From positions 10,994,501-11,058,500 of the forward strand of contig NC_087098.1 in assembly GCF_963855985.1 (NCBI RefSeq): DNA of 64,000 nt, given 5' to 3'. This document shows, piece by piece, positions 42,709 to 56,046 of the stretch. How positions within the stretch are numbered: position 1 is the stretch's first letter; every line of letters starts with the position of its first letter. The translations under genes were made by a program, and so were the position numbers. Below the pieces are notes generated by a model. That model was not told the DNA's origin. It saw only the letters and a program-made list of their open reading frames with translations, and did not search any database. The stretch is from Ostrinia nubilalis (taxonomy: Eukaryota > Arthropoda > Insecta > Lepidoptera > Crambidae).

Positions 42709-44880
42709 ATTTTGGAATTTATTTTATAGAAACAAAGAAGTAATAAACAAAGGTTACAATGTTGTGACAATGTGTATTGCACATTCACCGACCACCATAA
42801 CAGTTGCGTTACATTTACATACAAAATTACAATCCTAACCCATTACAAGCGTGTCAATAAAAAGTCCTGTCATGAAAGATACAATATTCATGAAGTCTAT
42901 AAAGTAATCAACGATTAAGCGTTGACATCGCGATATATTCAGTTAACTGGTTAACTGCCACACAATTCATGTTAGTCGCTTTTTAAGTAGTCATTATATG
43001 CAAATCACTGAATCGTGATGATGTCTGCCTAGATAGACGGAACGTGTTTCATGGCATCTCGAGACGTAGGGCTGTGAAGCTGGACAAACAATGTGAAGGC
43101 TCGACATGATGGTATCGCGAGGAACTTCACTACTACACAGAAAGATCGAAAAAAAATTACATACTTAGTACAATAAACCAATTCATGTTAAGCAGTAAAG
43201 CTGAAAAGTACGACCTGGTGTCTTGTATTACAGGTTGTCTCAACCCATATCAAGCACCAGTCTTCACAATAAGTAATATTGTTTAAAAAATGCGTTATAT
43301 TGTTAGTACCTACATGTAATTGAAAACTTACTTGTGAAGAAATTAATAGAGATTTATTTATTTATTTAATATTCACTAGCGCACTGAGTGTGCATTTTGT
43401 TCGATATGCTAAAAATGTATTAATGCGATTTTTGACGCGGTTTTCAGCAATAGATAAAAGAATTTTCCAGGATTATCTAGGAAACATTTGTGTGACACGT
43501 TTACTTTAATTAATCATTTAAAATTTACTCACTTTATCCAATTTTTACATGACCGTGAAGTGAAATATTGTGAACTAAATACACGAATTTTGAATCCCGC
43601 AGATTGTTTTCTTTACTAAGAAATCATAGTTTATTACCATTCTTTCCTTTTAGAATATTCCGCGAATCAGTTGGAGCACAATCATTCATTGCTGTCATCG
43701 TCTTGCAGCGTCATTCCCCATCCGTGATTATTCAAATTTGTTTCCCAAACACCACTTCTGTGTGTCACAAAGATGTGGAAGCGTAATTGTTTTGAAAGTA
43801 ACTGTCAGTTAAGCGCCGTGTGGGAGTTTGTATGGCCTATCCAACTTGCAACATTCAGCGAATGTTTGCATGGAACTAAAGCACGAAGCACTGGGTGTTT
43901 AATAAATAATCCTCTTAGTGTTCAGCAAGCGTGCTAAGTGGACGTTTGACCTAAACTGTGATATCAGATAAGGTACGTTTCCACTGAAATTTATGCCATC
44001 GTTGTTTACGTTTAAACTAGGTGCATTGATCAAAATTATCGCTGTAATTTAGTGTTGCAAGATTGCATAAACAGTTTGCACCTAACCGTTGGACATATAA
44101 AAGATAAGCTTTTTCCGTAACTGATAAACTAACACGAATAATTAAATTGTCGTGACTTTAATTTATATGAAAAGTCTACGTCTTTTTGTCTACTGTAACT
44201 TTTTAAAGTGAACATTGTCCTGTGTAACGTTATTAGAGGAATGCAACTATAATATTCGTACAAGTTACTATATTCGTACTTTTTGCGTGTATCAAATCAA
44301 TGATGAACAAGGACAAGTAGGTACTACTCTACTGATGCATTTTTTTTTTTACTTTTGATGTTTGACTGAAAAAATACAGATCATAATAATAGTGATTTTA
44401 AACTGTTATAGGTATCTATTAGAGTTTAGTTTAATATCTTATTTCTATATCCTACATCAAAAATACCTAATCAAAAATATTCAGACACATAAATTAATCG
44501 TTAGAACACTATAACATCCAATAAAGGTATTGTTTCACCATCGTATGAAATGAAGAGATATAAAGCACTTACCCAAACGTGACTCCAAGGAAATTAAAGG
44601 CCGACCCATTGACTTGTCTCCTTAAAACCTGCAACAAAGTCGTGAATGAAACTATTAGTGTCTTCGATTGAAGAATGAGTTCGGGATCTGGTTCACAATG
44701 TCCCTTTGATTTAGTACGATTTCGATTCAAATGTCTCATGAAATCTTATTTCGCTGGAGAAGGGTCTTAAGTCAGACCAAATTATTTCTGCCATGAGTGA
44801 AATCAACAAATCTTTTATTCAGTATAAGTTTTTTACCTAATAACTTATGATGAACTCATCCTAAAGTTTTTAGTTCTGCT
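42709..44880. other. Non-coding DNA
   Basis: AT-rich with no long frame. No gene, RNA gene or clear repeat recognised. Confidence 0.5.
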
Positions 44881-44883
44881 GTG

Positions 44884-45133
44884 GTTCTGCCACTAACCGC
44901 TAGGGGCGCTGTACAATTTGCCATACATTTTTTTACGCACTCGATAGCGAAACGCTCTATAGGTAAATTTATGATAGAGCTACAGTACTTAGGGCGCTTA
45001 TACTTGTCCCAAATAGCTTGTCCTACCACCACTTCGGGACAGCATATGGACTGGTAGTGAGAAGAAGTGGCAGAAGAAACAGATGTCGAACCTGCTTGCT
45101 TATGACAACTTGATTTGCAAAAAGTCCGCTTTA
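44884..45133. repeat. Two adjoining dispersed repeats
   Basis: 44888-45000 contains TAGGGGCGCTGTACAATT, ACGCACTCGATAGCG and ends near AGGGCGCTTA. 45013-45133 contains 'CCACCACTTCGGGACAGCAT' and 'GGTAGTGAGAAGAAGTGGCA', related to 28705-28790. Both look like lepidopteran repeats. A 115-codon minus-strand frame across them is not a gene. Confidence 0.55.
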
Positions 45134-45515
45134 AGCACAAGAGATGGCGCTGCAAGTATATTCGATCACGGTGATCAAATAAATTCTTACACTTTCTGTA
45201 CAATATTTCAAAATTAATAGTTTTTATTAAAATTTGGTCACGTACGAGTCAATCTCATTCCAATCAATAAAATATGGAAATTATTTAGTCCCAAAAACAT
45301 TGATTGTTTTACATGGGAATTGGTATTGGAAAATCCTTATCTCTATCTACAAATTATACAAACTTGACTCAGAAACCACCCCTTTGTTACAATACAACTT
45401 TCGATTAGTTTTCCCATGAGCATTATACGATAGCAATCATTTGTATTGTTGTGATAGATTATATCAGTGTTTTTTAATATTTCTGCGGGCGGTACAAACG
45501 TATATTCAAAAGCTT

Positions 45516-45588
45516 ATCAAGCTATACATTTTCGGGGCAAAATAGTTCTTATGACAACTGAATAAGATGCTACAGTGTAAAGCTTGAT
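45516..45588. mobile_element. Very short MITE, 73 bp, copy 1
   Basis: Perfect 8-bp termini ATCAAGCT and AGCTTGAT. The inner ACAACTGAATAAGATGCTAC is the inverted counterpart of 'GTAGCACCTTATTCAGTTGT' in the copy at 56979-57050. Confidence 0.65.
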
Positions 45589-47755
45589 GTGCCGTAGTCT
45601 ATACATCTGTACGATTGGCATCAACAGATTTAGAATCAAATAAAAGTAAGGGTGCGTTTGATTTAAAACAGAAAGGGGCTATGGATCGCCCCGGAAATAT
45701 AAATTGAATTCTTATCTTGATTCTGATTATAGAATTTCATAACAGCTCTATTATTCTTGGATATTGGTTTGCGGGACAATTTTCGTGCTTAATTTAATGG
45801 CATGGTGTGGTTTTGATAAGCTCTTCTAAGTGGTACGGGTATGTGCTTTGTCTATAGTATTTTATATTCATACTTAATGGATTTTTTTATCTAACCTTAC
45901 TTTTGATGTTGATGTAGAGATGCTTCTCGAATAGGCATACATAATGGATTTTTTTTAAATGTAGCCTTACTGTGATGTTGATTTAGAAATGCTACTAAAA
46001 TAGGCACTATTGGTACAGTTTTCTAAGTTAGCCTTGCTTAGCTTGACAGAATCTTTCATATGAGTTACCTATCTAATTTATGAGTTAGAGTTGGTACCAC
46101 AGAATAATAATAAGTACTTCGTACAGAAGATTTTCTTCGCGAAGGTATTTAAAAAAATGTATGCTCAATGTCGTTAACAATATGGTGTAATTTAGCTTGT
46201 CTCAAGAGTCGAGCACCATTTTGTTGACAAACGTCAGTGATCGGTACTGCGCCGAAGACATAGGGCTGACTTCGGTAAAATGATGTGTGACGTGAGGTGC
46301 CAAACTGCGAAAAATGGCGGAGGAAATACATGAATAAGCATGAATTATATTTTGTGTTTCTAATATTATTCAGGCAGTTAAAAAATACTGTAGAGTATTA
46401 ATTGCACCACCGTTTTTACATAATTATGGTTTATTGTCTTTACAATGCAAATGGGTGAAGAATACGTGCGTGCGTCAATACTCGCTCGTGATTGTCCTGT
46501 CGATTTGGTATCTCAGGAGGGGTAGTCGCGCGTGTTTTGTTTTCGATGCAAACTCGCGGAGATGAACAGGCCTGTTGGTACTAATATTAGTACCCATCTT
46601 CAGTGATCACATCCACTCTAGTAATATCATTAAAGGTTTCTTTCGTTGTAAAAATTATCATTATTTAAAAACTTTTAGAATTCTTTCTCAAAAGTATTCC
46701 TTTAAGAATCAGTTAACACTTCATTTATCCCACGAAGGTCGTTCACTGAGCTGAGAAAAGGCGTCGAGCACACAAAGCAATATCAAAGCAAACTTCATAA
46801 GGTTTACCGCACTAAACGCCCGCAGACGTAAAAGTCGCCTCGCTCTGGATAAAAATGCGGAAACACACGGTTACGCTTTGGTTTTTAAACGCTTCGGACC
46901 ACATTTTTTGAACAATGTTCAGTAAAATATCATAGTCAAGACATATATTACTAAACTTCATTAAATAAAAATTACTGGTAGGTTTAAAAACATGAAGGCT
47001 TTTTTTTCATCACCAACCAAATGTCATCCGCTGGGCTCTACTGTGGTGAACCCATTTCTAAATCACGCATATATTTTACGAATCGCTAATAATATTCTTT
47101 AAATAGAATTATTTTAATTCATGGATAGTTAGATGAAATATGTTTTTGAAGACTGTAATTAGTTCACATGACTGTGAAAGCCATTCATACTTTTGAAATT
47201 CAGTTTTTCACAGATCATTATAAATTAAAGTTTATATTGTAGTTTGTTACCCTGGAACAACAATAATGCTGTAAAAGATCAAAACTCGTCGTTCACTATA
47301 GTTTTTACATGAAAGAGTTACAAAGCATACAATATCTTCACAAACTTTCACATTTACAATTATTATTAGTAGGATAAAACCTAAACACGCAACGGCCACG
47401 CCTGAAAACGTGTCCGTATGTCCACACCGTAAGTAAAAGAGTCAATATTAGCGTATATAAAAAGCAATTCACATGCCAGACGCGACTCAAGGCTTTCATC
47501 CCTGCCCATTGAAACTTCTTATGCAAATTACATAATGTTCTTTACGACATGAGATGGCGAACTTTACTTAAGAGTAAATATTTATGTACTTACGTCCGCA
47601 TATTTTGCGGGGAATTCTTTTGGCGAACCACAAATGGGCGCGTCCATTAAGAAGGACACATGCGTGTTTTGTTTTCGCCATATAGGCGTAGACTATGCCT
47701 TTTAGAGATTTGCTAGAGTAAAGTGTACTTTACTTAGGACAAAGTTTAAAAGTGT
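45589..47755. other. Non-coding DNA with a short duplication
   Basis: A stretch around 45880-46020 is partly duplicated: 'AATGGATTTTTTT', 'ACTTTTGATGTTGATGTAGA' or its variant, and 'ATGCTNCTNAATAGGCA' occur twice about 80 bp apart. No gene recognised. Confidence 0.5.
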
Positions 47756-47875
47756 AAGTCTGAGTGGCACCACCTTATTTTAACCGTAAAAAAAATTAAC
47801 CGGTGCTTTTTGTATGGAGTTTGACAGATTTTTGACGTTTGTCAAAGTTAAAGTAAGATGGTGCAACTCGGCCTA
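47756..47875. mobile_element. MITE (AAGGCTGGGTTGCACCA family), copy 6
   Basis: Left end TAAGTCTGAGTGGCACCACC, right end AGATGGTGCAACTCGGCCTA. The centre matches copies 1 and 2 in the same orientation. Confidence 0.75.
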
Positions 47876-48824
47876 ACAGGGCTCTTGGGTAAAAGGGTCT
47901 AAATGGTTAAACTGAAAATAGAATTTTCTCGCAATGTGTGAGAAAATATTGGATTTTTTTTAAAGAAATGCCATTCCTAGTCCATTTTCAAACTATGCTT
48001 TTTAGAAGCTAAGCGATTCTATTACAGAATGGTCAGACTAAAAATCAGTGAAGCAGAAAAGCTACGACACAGGCACTGACGTTAGGGTGTAAAACCGAAA
48101 AGTTATACAGTTAAAATTAAGCTGAAAATCTATGAAAAATTCGGTCAGTTAACTAAACTACGAATCTGCAAACTATTACGTACCTAACTATTAATACACA
48201 CCTTGATCTCTTTCGGGTTAACTAATATCAATTTAAATGGAATTCTTAATTAATTAGCGCCAATAGTCAGCACACTGCGTCAAAGCGGTATTATATTGTC
48301 ATCAAACTGAAGTGTTAAGTACGCATCTAATATTGTAATTACTGTTATTAAACCCGAAGGTAATTAATCACGCTGTATGATAGTCATTATAAACTACGCA
48401 GGTATTGATTCCGCTTAACATAATTAAACCATATATTAATTTTGGCAATCACAAGCTTAGTAATATACATTAAGGCTTTGACATACCAATTTAGTTTCGA
48501 TAGAAGTACGAGCTGGATATAACACCGGTTTTGAGCAATTAAGGTTGTGTTAGACAACTTATGCACTCCTTCGTAATTTATTACAATTAGTTTGCCATCC
48601 TATATTTACCATGCTAACCCACTTTAGCGATTCTTCTTCGTTGGTCTTCAGATCAGAGATACTGTGTCCGCAAAACGACCTCCCAACTGAACTTATATTG
48701 ACAACAAATTACGATTTTTATTTTTGGTGGCAACTTCTTAACTTGCAAGGTTGACAGCCACCTAAACCTAGTCATATTTGTTCCAAAAATAAGCAAATTT
48801 ATTTGTTTCAAAACCCAAAAGTTT
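47876..48824. other. Non-coding DNA
   Basis: No gene or repeat recognised. Confidence 0.5.
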
Positions 48825-49158
48825 TTAGTCATTCTTTGACACCGCAAAAGTTATATTTTCTTTACCCGTTCTCATTCTACTTCCACAAACATATTGGCAC
48901 ATGTGACAGATTTGAAAATAAAACAAAGTCCAAACTATCCCCCAGAAGGTGCCAACATCAAGCCATATAGTCTCGATGCAAATCTCACAAAGACCTGACA
49001 TCATTGCCAAATATTTACTTGAAGTCCCAAAGTTTTCAGGTGTCCATGACAGCATCAGACTTGCCAAATTGGACGGAGGGCCCACTTGGAGGACCGCCAA
49101 GTTGGCACTCGAGGGCATACGAGCTAATCAGCCTGGGGTCAGATATTATGTAAAGTAA
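48825..49158. other. Region open on both strands, unidentified
   Basis: A minus-strand frame of 97 codons (49118-48825) and a + strand frame of 69 codons (48949-49158) overlap almost fully. Composition is more balanced than nearby, up to about 49250. I do not recognise either product. It could be a fragment of an unknown transposon or a retrocopy. It is listed because it stands out, not because coding is proven. Confidence 0.3.
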
Positions 49159-49159
49159 G

Positions 49160-51449
49160 GATACAGGTTTTTACGTCCAGGATTTGGCAGCGCGGAGTAG
49201 AGGTGGATATGGAATGCTTGATGCCCTAGGTGATGTCTGCTGGCTGGAAATCCTTTGTTTTAGGATTCCATTTATAATAAACAGCTTGAAAATAAAGAAC
49301 TCAAAAAATATCATTTACGTGTCTCGGTCTGACGTTGGTTATGAGCAATTTTATCAAAAATGACTTTATAAAAAGATGATATTACCTAATTTGATGCAAG
49401 CTAGTTAGGTAAGAGAGAAGACTTATTTATAATATGTACTTTTTAGGTAGGTACTTATATTTAGATTAACATTTGATAATATAAGTAAGGATGGGATATT
49501 AATATTTTAAGGCCATTTGGCTTAAAATCTACGAGTATTATACATTGTTTTAAAAAGTAAGTATCTAAAAAAGTCTTCTTTCCTTCGTCCTCCTAATAGG
49601 ATACCTACAATATTTTTCATTCCATCGCAGACAAATTCAATAAGTATCCCATTGTGGTGCTCGCAAGTTGTTCATTTGATTTCACACCACTGTGCGCTGT
49701 CGACACCCCAAACTTTGAATCAAATCAAAAACCTATTTGAGATGGGCATCGCGAAAAATTTTCATAATGATTAAAGGGGAGGCCCAGTAAATCTCATATT
49801 TCAATTTCCTCTCACAGGGGAACAAAAGTAATAAAGCTTACCTACGATTCATTTTCCAATGATTATAGTATTGTTAGTCCCTCGGTGATTTGTTTGATTT
49901 TCATTAGTTCATAATGGTTTATTTTATAGTTCTGGAGATGGAAGGAACAATAAAATCTGTACCCTGTATTTACGTTATGTTTTACAGCTTACTGTTCATC
50001 AGCTGGAATATTTTATTTACATTACATTTTAAGCAAAAGGGTTTTAGTACTATTTTAGTTACTTCTTACGTTAATTATCTTCTAACAGACTTTAGTAACA
50101 GAATTAATTAATAGTGATGTTTCCTTAGTAAGTACCTACGTACGTTTTCTCAGGCTAGATTTTTTTTTCATACCTGAGTCAACGAGAAAAACTAAATGAG
50201 CTTAATTGGCACGGAATGAATAAAAATCTACTGGAACTTCATAATACTCTTAAAACTTAGGATTATTACATGCATCTTGCACTAATTAAGTAAGTTAATA
50301 GTTAAAGTTATCGTGAAGCTGTTAAGCCTTACAAACTTTCTTTGTTACTTGTTCAATCAATTAAAATTTTATAGCAAAATCACTGGCCAAGCCCCGGTCG
50401 TTATTCTAAGATATATCAGAGATTACAAAACCTAATTAATTCAGGACTTAGCAGATAAGACAAAGGCGATTAACTTAAAGTAAAGCATTAATCTATTGCC
50501 CTCACGATAAGTAATCTAACAGTAAGTGGTTGATTTTAAGGCTTTAGATATTTCGCAAGGTACGCAGTAGCTGACAAATTCTCTATTACAAATGATTGGC
50601 TGGATTCTTAGAGGAACAGCAGTCCTGCTATTTTTAGCTACGGCGATGTTGCGATTTTGTATTAAAGCAACAACGCGAATTCGCGACTTCATGCGTTCGG
50701 ATGCGATATCTGAATCGAGCGTTTCGAGTGCTGTCGCTGCATCCAGCTTTCAAAAATCGACTCGACTCGATCGCCACGTTTTGCGTTTTTAATAGAGCTG
50801 TGTGAAATGTGTCGTGCATTTAGCTTCTAATCGCCTATTCTAAAAGTAACATTAATCAGATGAAAGTAACTGGATCCCACAACACAGGGAATCCTAATGG
50901 GAACCAGTGCCTTACTTTACTGCTCACCATGTAAACTTTGAAATAAATAAATTTTATTATTATTAATTTATTATTAAATCATGTGTGCTGTGGCTCTTAG
51001 AACGTCCTTAGAACGTAGGTACATTTGAAAACTGTGGCAAGTTATGCGCTATCTAAATAACTGTTTCAACGTAGCATCATTGAAATAAACTTAATAGCCA
51101 ATGAAAATTCACAAGCTGAACGGGGAAATATAAACTGTGTGAATATGTCCATTGAGTCTCCAATTCCCGTTAAATCTTTTCTATAGCAGGAAACCGTTTT
51201 AAACTGCGTTAGAGGTGACGATAAACGTTTATGTGGATGGAGTTGGCTTCAGCATGAAGTGACTAACATAGAAAATAATATGAGGATTTTATTGAACTTT
51301 CAGTAGATCTGGTATACTATTACTTATATCATCAAAAAATTGAGTGCCTGGTATATGCCATCGTAATATTGTCTTTTCTTGTTTTTGTTTGCGCTTCTTT
51401 TTGTTTTAAAATCAATGAAAATATTCAGGTAAAATTTTCTGTAAAATAT
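49160..51449. other. Non-coding DNA with a LINE-like tail
   Basis: At about 50860-50985, 'TTACTGCTCACCATGTAAAC' then AAATAAATAAATTTTATTATTATTA resembles a non-LTR retrotransposon 3' end. A GC-richer palindrome-bearing stretch with GCGAATTCGC lies near 50675. No gene supported. Confidence 0.4.
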
Positions 51450-51643
51450 AGTAATAGTAAAGTTTTTAAGGATGTAGGTATGGATGTATGTTTTTTACCC
51501 TTTCACGCAAAAACTAGTGAACAGATTTTGATAAAACTTACACTTACAGTATAATTGTTTATACATCAGAATGACATAAAGGACATATAATGATCTGTGA
51601 CAAATTTAATTTCACGCGGGCGAAGCCGTGAGCCATAGCTAGT
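51450..51643 (+). repeat. Dispersed repeat, copy E (uninterrupted)
   Basis: Contains 'TTTCACGCAAAAACTAGTGA', 'CAGATTTTGATAAAACTTAC', GATCTGTGACAAATTTAATTT and 'CACGCGGGCGAAGCCGTGAG'. It gives the native order of the sequence split by the Gypsy insertion in copy C. Confidence 0.7.
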
Positions 51644-51920
51644 ATTAAATACATATGAGTAACTTCAGTTTTAACTTGTAAAACATTTCTTCACAAATAG
51701 ACAAATACTATGATTCATAGTTCAAATCCTAATATTAAACTAGAGTAATGTCCAAACAACTACTGTCCATTTATGACAGCATTTATACCTCAGAAGTGGC
51801 CTGCATGGCTGCAAATAGGGAAAAGTGACATTTAGGCATCATAAACGTCACTTAGAATATTCTATAAAGTCTAGATGCTCTAGCTCTAAGACCTTAGTCA
51901 CATTAAGCCGACCGGGGGTT

Positions 51921-52055
51921 GTACAGTCAGCGTCAAAACGTGACACCCAAAGTGGCCAAAATGTTGAAGCACAACCTTATTTCAGTTGGAACAAAGACGT
52001 GTTGCGAACTTACTGGCTACTTTGGGTGTCTCGAACTATTTGAGGCTGACTGTAC
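51921..52055. mobile_element. MITE (GTACAGTCAGCGTCAAA family), 135 bp
   Basis: GTACAGTCAGCGTCAAA at the left pairs with TTTGAGGCTGACTGTAC at the right with few mismatches. The interior has 'GACACCCAAAGTGGCCAAAA' and 'ACTGGCTACTTTGGGTGTC'. A decayed relative lies at 17600-17760. Confidence 0.8.
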
Positions 52056-53520
52056 CGCCGACACAGCGTTTAAACAGATTAGACAGATATTGCACTGTAT
52101 CATATTTTGTAAATTTTGCCTGAATATTCTTAGCTACCACCTACGCGTGGAAATTTATTGTTTCCCAAACATACATCCAGTCAACCAGGATTTTCATTTA
52201 TGATTAAGTAAAGGGCCAAGTATTATGCCTGAATTACCTATTGGAATAAAAGAAGTAAAATGGACATAGGTAGGTACCCGAAAAAATAAGCTACTGAAAC
52301 TTTAGAATGAAAATAGCTATCTATGTTTTTTTTTCGGACATCGCATCTAGGAGTGACCAAAAAATTATGTTTACGTGAATAAAAAACACTCTTATACGAA
52401 GAGAATACTAATTCAAGATGAATCTGTATTTAAGAATCAAGCTGTATTTAAAAAGTAACCAAGCTTATCTTCCAAGCTCTCATAATTTGAAACTAAAAAG
52501 ATAATTCAATCGCAATAGCCGACGAACAAAACATAAACCAATGGAACAGTTGGCTTAGCATCACATAATGCCCTCCAGTTGCCAACTCGGCCTCTTGATG
52601 CGTCGCGTAGGTGTTATGCTCCTATAAACCAGGATTGAGCATGACTGCACGCAATGCTCACTAAATCTCGCCCGACTGTTAGATTATATTATTATTATTG
52701 CTGCAAGTGAGACGTTAAGATGTGAAAGAGAAATGTGGTAGAATATTATGTTCTATTTAGTTGATGGTGTGGAATAAACGACTTTGATAAATGCTCATTT
52801 ATTTAATTTAAGTAGGTAATCACTTAGACAATTTTACAGATGGAAACTTGTTAATTGAATGTTAGGTCATTTATTCTTGATGATGGGTTTACTGTCAAAC
52901 GATTTCAATTTTATAACGCTTTTCTAATTTATGAGAATTAGAAATCTACATACCTAATCAATAATGATATTACTCAGATGTGCTATTGACTGCACCAACT
53001 TATTTTTTAAAGAACCTACGTAACTTTCACGTTGTCACAGTGACCTGTATTCCCAAAAAGTGTAAAATACCTACATTTCGATGGCAGTTAACGTAGGTAT
53101 ATGATCAACTTTGATGAGCGTCAAACGTGCACTACCGTTACATAAAAAGAACAGCCTACACATTATTATTGGGCAAATGTCAATTGAGAGGGTAAGAAAA
53201 CGATTAATAGACTGATAGCTGGCTGGTTAAGGGAAAAATAGAGCTTTCCCGGATATAATGGGAAAATTCAATGAGGTAGGTCTTAATAACATTTCAATTA
53301 AAATAGTAAGACACGGGTCTTAACGCGACGTTTATTAATGAGTTACATTATGTACTCACGGCTTGACGTCGATGCTGCAGCCGTGGTCACAAGCAGACTG
53401 GCGGTTCGCGGCGGATCATTCGGACAATACTTCTAAAATCAATAAACAACACAAACATTTTGTCAAGCATACTTTTTGACTTCAAATAAATTCTCAAACC
53501 TCAAAGTCCTTAATTTTGTC
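52056..53520. other. Non-coding DNA
   Basis: No gene or clear repeat recognised. Confidence 0.5.
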
Positions 53521-53524
53521 TAGT

Positions 53525-53960
53525 GATGCAACGAATACTACTTTTACGAATACGAATACGAATATTAAATCTACTATTCGGCGAATACACATAGTCATTA
53601 AATACTCATAAATTAAACTTTTTTGTCATGGTTAATATTTTAGTAATTAAAATTTACAAAATAATGGATTTTTTTTGGTATTGTATCACTTTATTTTGTA
53701 ACTAATCACAAACAAAATAATACTTGTACCTACAATCGACCTGCTATTGTCTGCCAAATTCTGGAAGAGAAATTAATTACTACTTTGTTACATACTGACC
53801 GGGGGTTTCCCGTCATGTCTTTGTGGCTATAGTGTTCGGAGACACACACGTGTGTGTGACAAAATTTTAAAATAGTAGGTATTCGTATTCGTAATTATTA
53901 TTTCACTGAATACGAATATTCGGTAAATTTCTACTATTCGGCGAATACGAATATTCGTTT
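53525..53960. repeat. Block flanked by inverted GAATAC/GTATTC clusters
   Basis: ACGAATACGAATACGAATAT at about 53555-53575 and TATTCGTATTCGTAATTATT near 53879 are inverted. CTACTATTCGGCGAATAC occurs on both sides (about 53570 and 53932). Between them lies ACACACACGTGTGTGT (53842-53857), a perfect 16-bp palindrome. The left side begins TAGTGATGCAACGAATAC, reminiscent of hAT-type ends, but no matching right end was found. Confidence 0.55.
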
Positions 53961-55018
53961 TCACAAATTTTGTCACATTTCGTGATGACCTGTCTGTTCT
54001 ATTCGAGCTGTCGTGGTTTTCACACCATTTCCCCAATGAAGTGGTGATTAGTAGTTGGCGCCGCGTCGAATGCTCTCTATTAATTTGTCAGTTCCAATTG
54101 TGACGCATTTCGTCTCTATAATTGCTGAGCGTTGCGGTTTACCGTTCTCTCTTGCCGTGAATTTCGTGTGTAACTGTGTAACTTTATATAGGGTGAACTA
54201 CTGAAAACGACAGGTTGATAATGTTTCTGAAATGCAACGTTTTCTCTAATTTTACATCTTACATTGTGCCTACTCAATCCCTTTCAATTATAGGTTTCAT
54301 GACATGATATGGTCCTAGAGACATGCCTATAATATTTTAATTTCTATACAAATGTCCTGTGATCGATTAGAAAGAGAAAATCCTTAGGAAAGGCTTCTGT
54401 CCAACAAAGGCCATAAATTAGCCAAAACGAACGACCAAATGCAGATAATTTTAATGCCGTATTAATCTAGAAAAAAAATAAAAAACAAAAGATGGTCATA
54501 AATTGGAACATCTATCAGCTGACATATTCGCAATATCCTCGTATACGGTCATAATTATTATTAAAGATAGATGCACCTCCCGGGTTTTCATATTGCAATA
54601 AATTGCGACTCCAGAGTGATGACTTCAGCCATTAATTATCCGATTGCGGCTAATGGAAAAATGATAAAAATGCATATATCAAGTTAACGATAGCGCTTTA
54701 TTACTCGTTTCATTCATACTATAACCCTGTATTATGAGCCCAAAAAGCTTTTCAGCATTGCAGTTTTCAAGTTAATAGGGTATAGTCTACGTAGACAATT
54801 GTTATACTTTTTTGGGCTCTCAAAACCGCGAATTTTGCATAAATACTATTTGACAATGGAAATAACGACGTATTTAGGCCGTGAACTCAATTAATTGGTT
54901 TCAAAGCTACTAAAAAAAAAACATTGTGCAGCCCATTAAAAAGTAGCTCCGTTTTCAGGGTGTTACTAAAGTGCTATTTTTTATGTTGTGTCCTTATTAC
55001 TAGTGTCAACTACGATTT
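53961..55018. other. Non-coding DNA
   Basis: A GC-richer piece at 54050-54190 contains short CpG-rich strings. No gene recognised. Confidence 0.45.
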
Positions 55019-55020
55019 TC

Positions 55021-55078
55021 AGTCAAATGACTTCCACTGCTGGACAAAGGCAAAGGCCTCCCTCGTGGGTTTCCATAG
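55021..55078 (-). repeat. Truncated non-LTR retroposon fragment
   Basis: 'GACTTCCACTGCTGGACAAA' with CAAAGG doubled directly after it. Same family as 8752-8983 and 58668-58771. Confidence 0.6.
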
Positions 55079-55805
55079 TAACACCATACTACACCTACAC
55101 TATACTATACCTACCTAACATATTACTTTCATCTAAAAATATTCTTTGCTCATATCCATTCAGCCTTTTTAGTAAAATAGCGTAGCCCAGTTATACGCAA
55201 GTCGTCATGGTTTTCTTTTGACGTAACAGGATTATGCTATTGATTATTATTTTCTCACTGGGTCGTGTTACCCTTTCAAACAAAACGCCCCTTTAGAAGA
55301 CACTGCGGAGTCACTCTAATCCGTGCTACGGTCTATTGAAGGGCTTAACAAAATTGAAACTGGTAGGTTAATCTTTTCGACACTGTTTCTCAACTTTCAG
55401 CGTAAGATTTTTCCTTATAAATATGTGAAGAATTTCCTCGTAATTATTGTATCCTTCTTATATTTATTACATGCTTCTTCTATTCTTATTCTACTCTTAT
55501 AGTCTATCTATACATCAAGAATTCCAAATTCGAACTTATCGGTTTTCAAATTCGGAAGAGCCCTCCCGCGGAGAGAAAGAGAGACATCCCGTTTTCTGCA
55601 GGAACTGTTTTGCAGGATCCCGTTTATACGTGTTTTAATATTAACATACACATGAATCTCCCGTTTGCAGTGTCCCGCAAAAAACCGATTCGTTCCAATT
55701 TGGAATCCGAATACTTATTACACGAGAGGTGACGAGATTCCAGTTTTGTCCTGGAAAAGGGCGCTTAGTAGGTACTATAATAAATAATAAATTTCCTTGG
55801 ACATT
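55079..55805. other. Non-coding DNA
   Basis: No gene or repeat recognised between the retroposon fragment and the SINE. Confidence 0.5.
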
Positions 55806-55810
55806 TTACA

Positions 55811-56046
55811 CTACGCTTCTAGTCCCAAACTAAGCAAAGCTTGTACTATGGGTACTAGACAACGGATATAAACATACTTAAATACTTTTTTTTTTTTTTG
55901 TAAATACATACATATTATACATAGAAAACACCCAGTCCAATACAAACAAATATGTTCATGCACACAAATGTTTGTACTGTGCGGGAATCGAACCCGCAAC
56001 CTCCGGAATAGTAGTCCGTTTCGAACCACTACACCAAACGGCCGAC
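55811..56046 (-). mobile_element. tRNA-derived SINE
   Basis: On the minus strand the head (56046-55979) has box A-like TGGTGTAGTGGTTCGAAACG and box B GGTTCGATTCCCGC, and ends with a tRNA-like stem. The body continues through TTTGTGTGCATGAACATATT and GGACTGGGTGTTTTCTATG, a poly(A) run of about 14 (T on the + strand at 55887-55900), and the tail 'CATAGTACAAGCTTTGCTTA' to GGGACTAGAAGCG. I recognise the family from lepidopteran genomes. The head lacks a proper anticodon arm, so it is not a working tRNA gene. A 72-codon minus-strand frame here is only this element. Confidence 0.85.

Noticed and set aside
53842..53857. 16-bp palindrome as a binding site by itself
   Set aside because: It is an alternating CA/GT run with CACGTG in the middle. 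It could arise from a simple repeat, so it is noted only as part of the larger block.
55979..56046. Possible tRNA gene on the minus strand
   Set aside because: It has boxes A and B but continues into a SINE body with a poly(A) stretch and a known tail, and lacks a normal anticodon arm.
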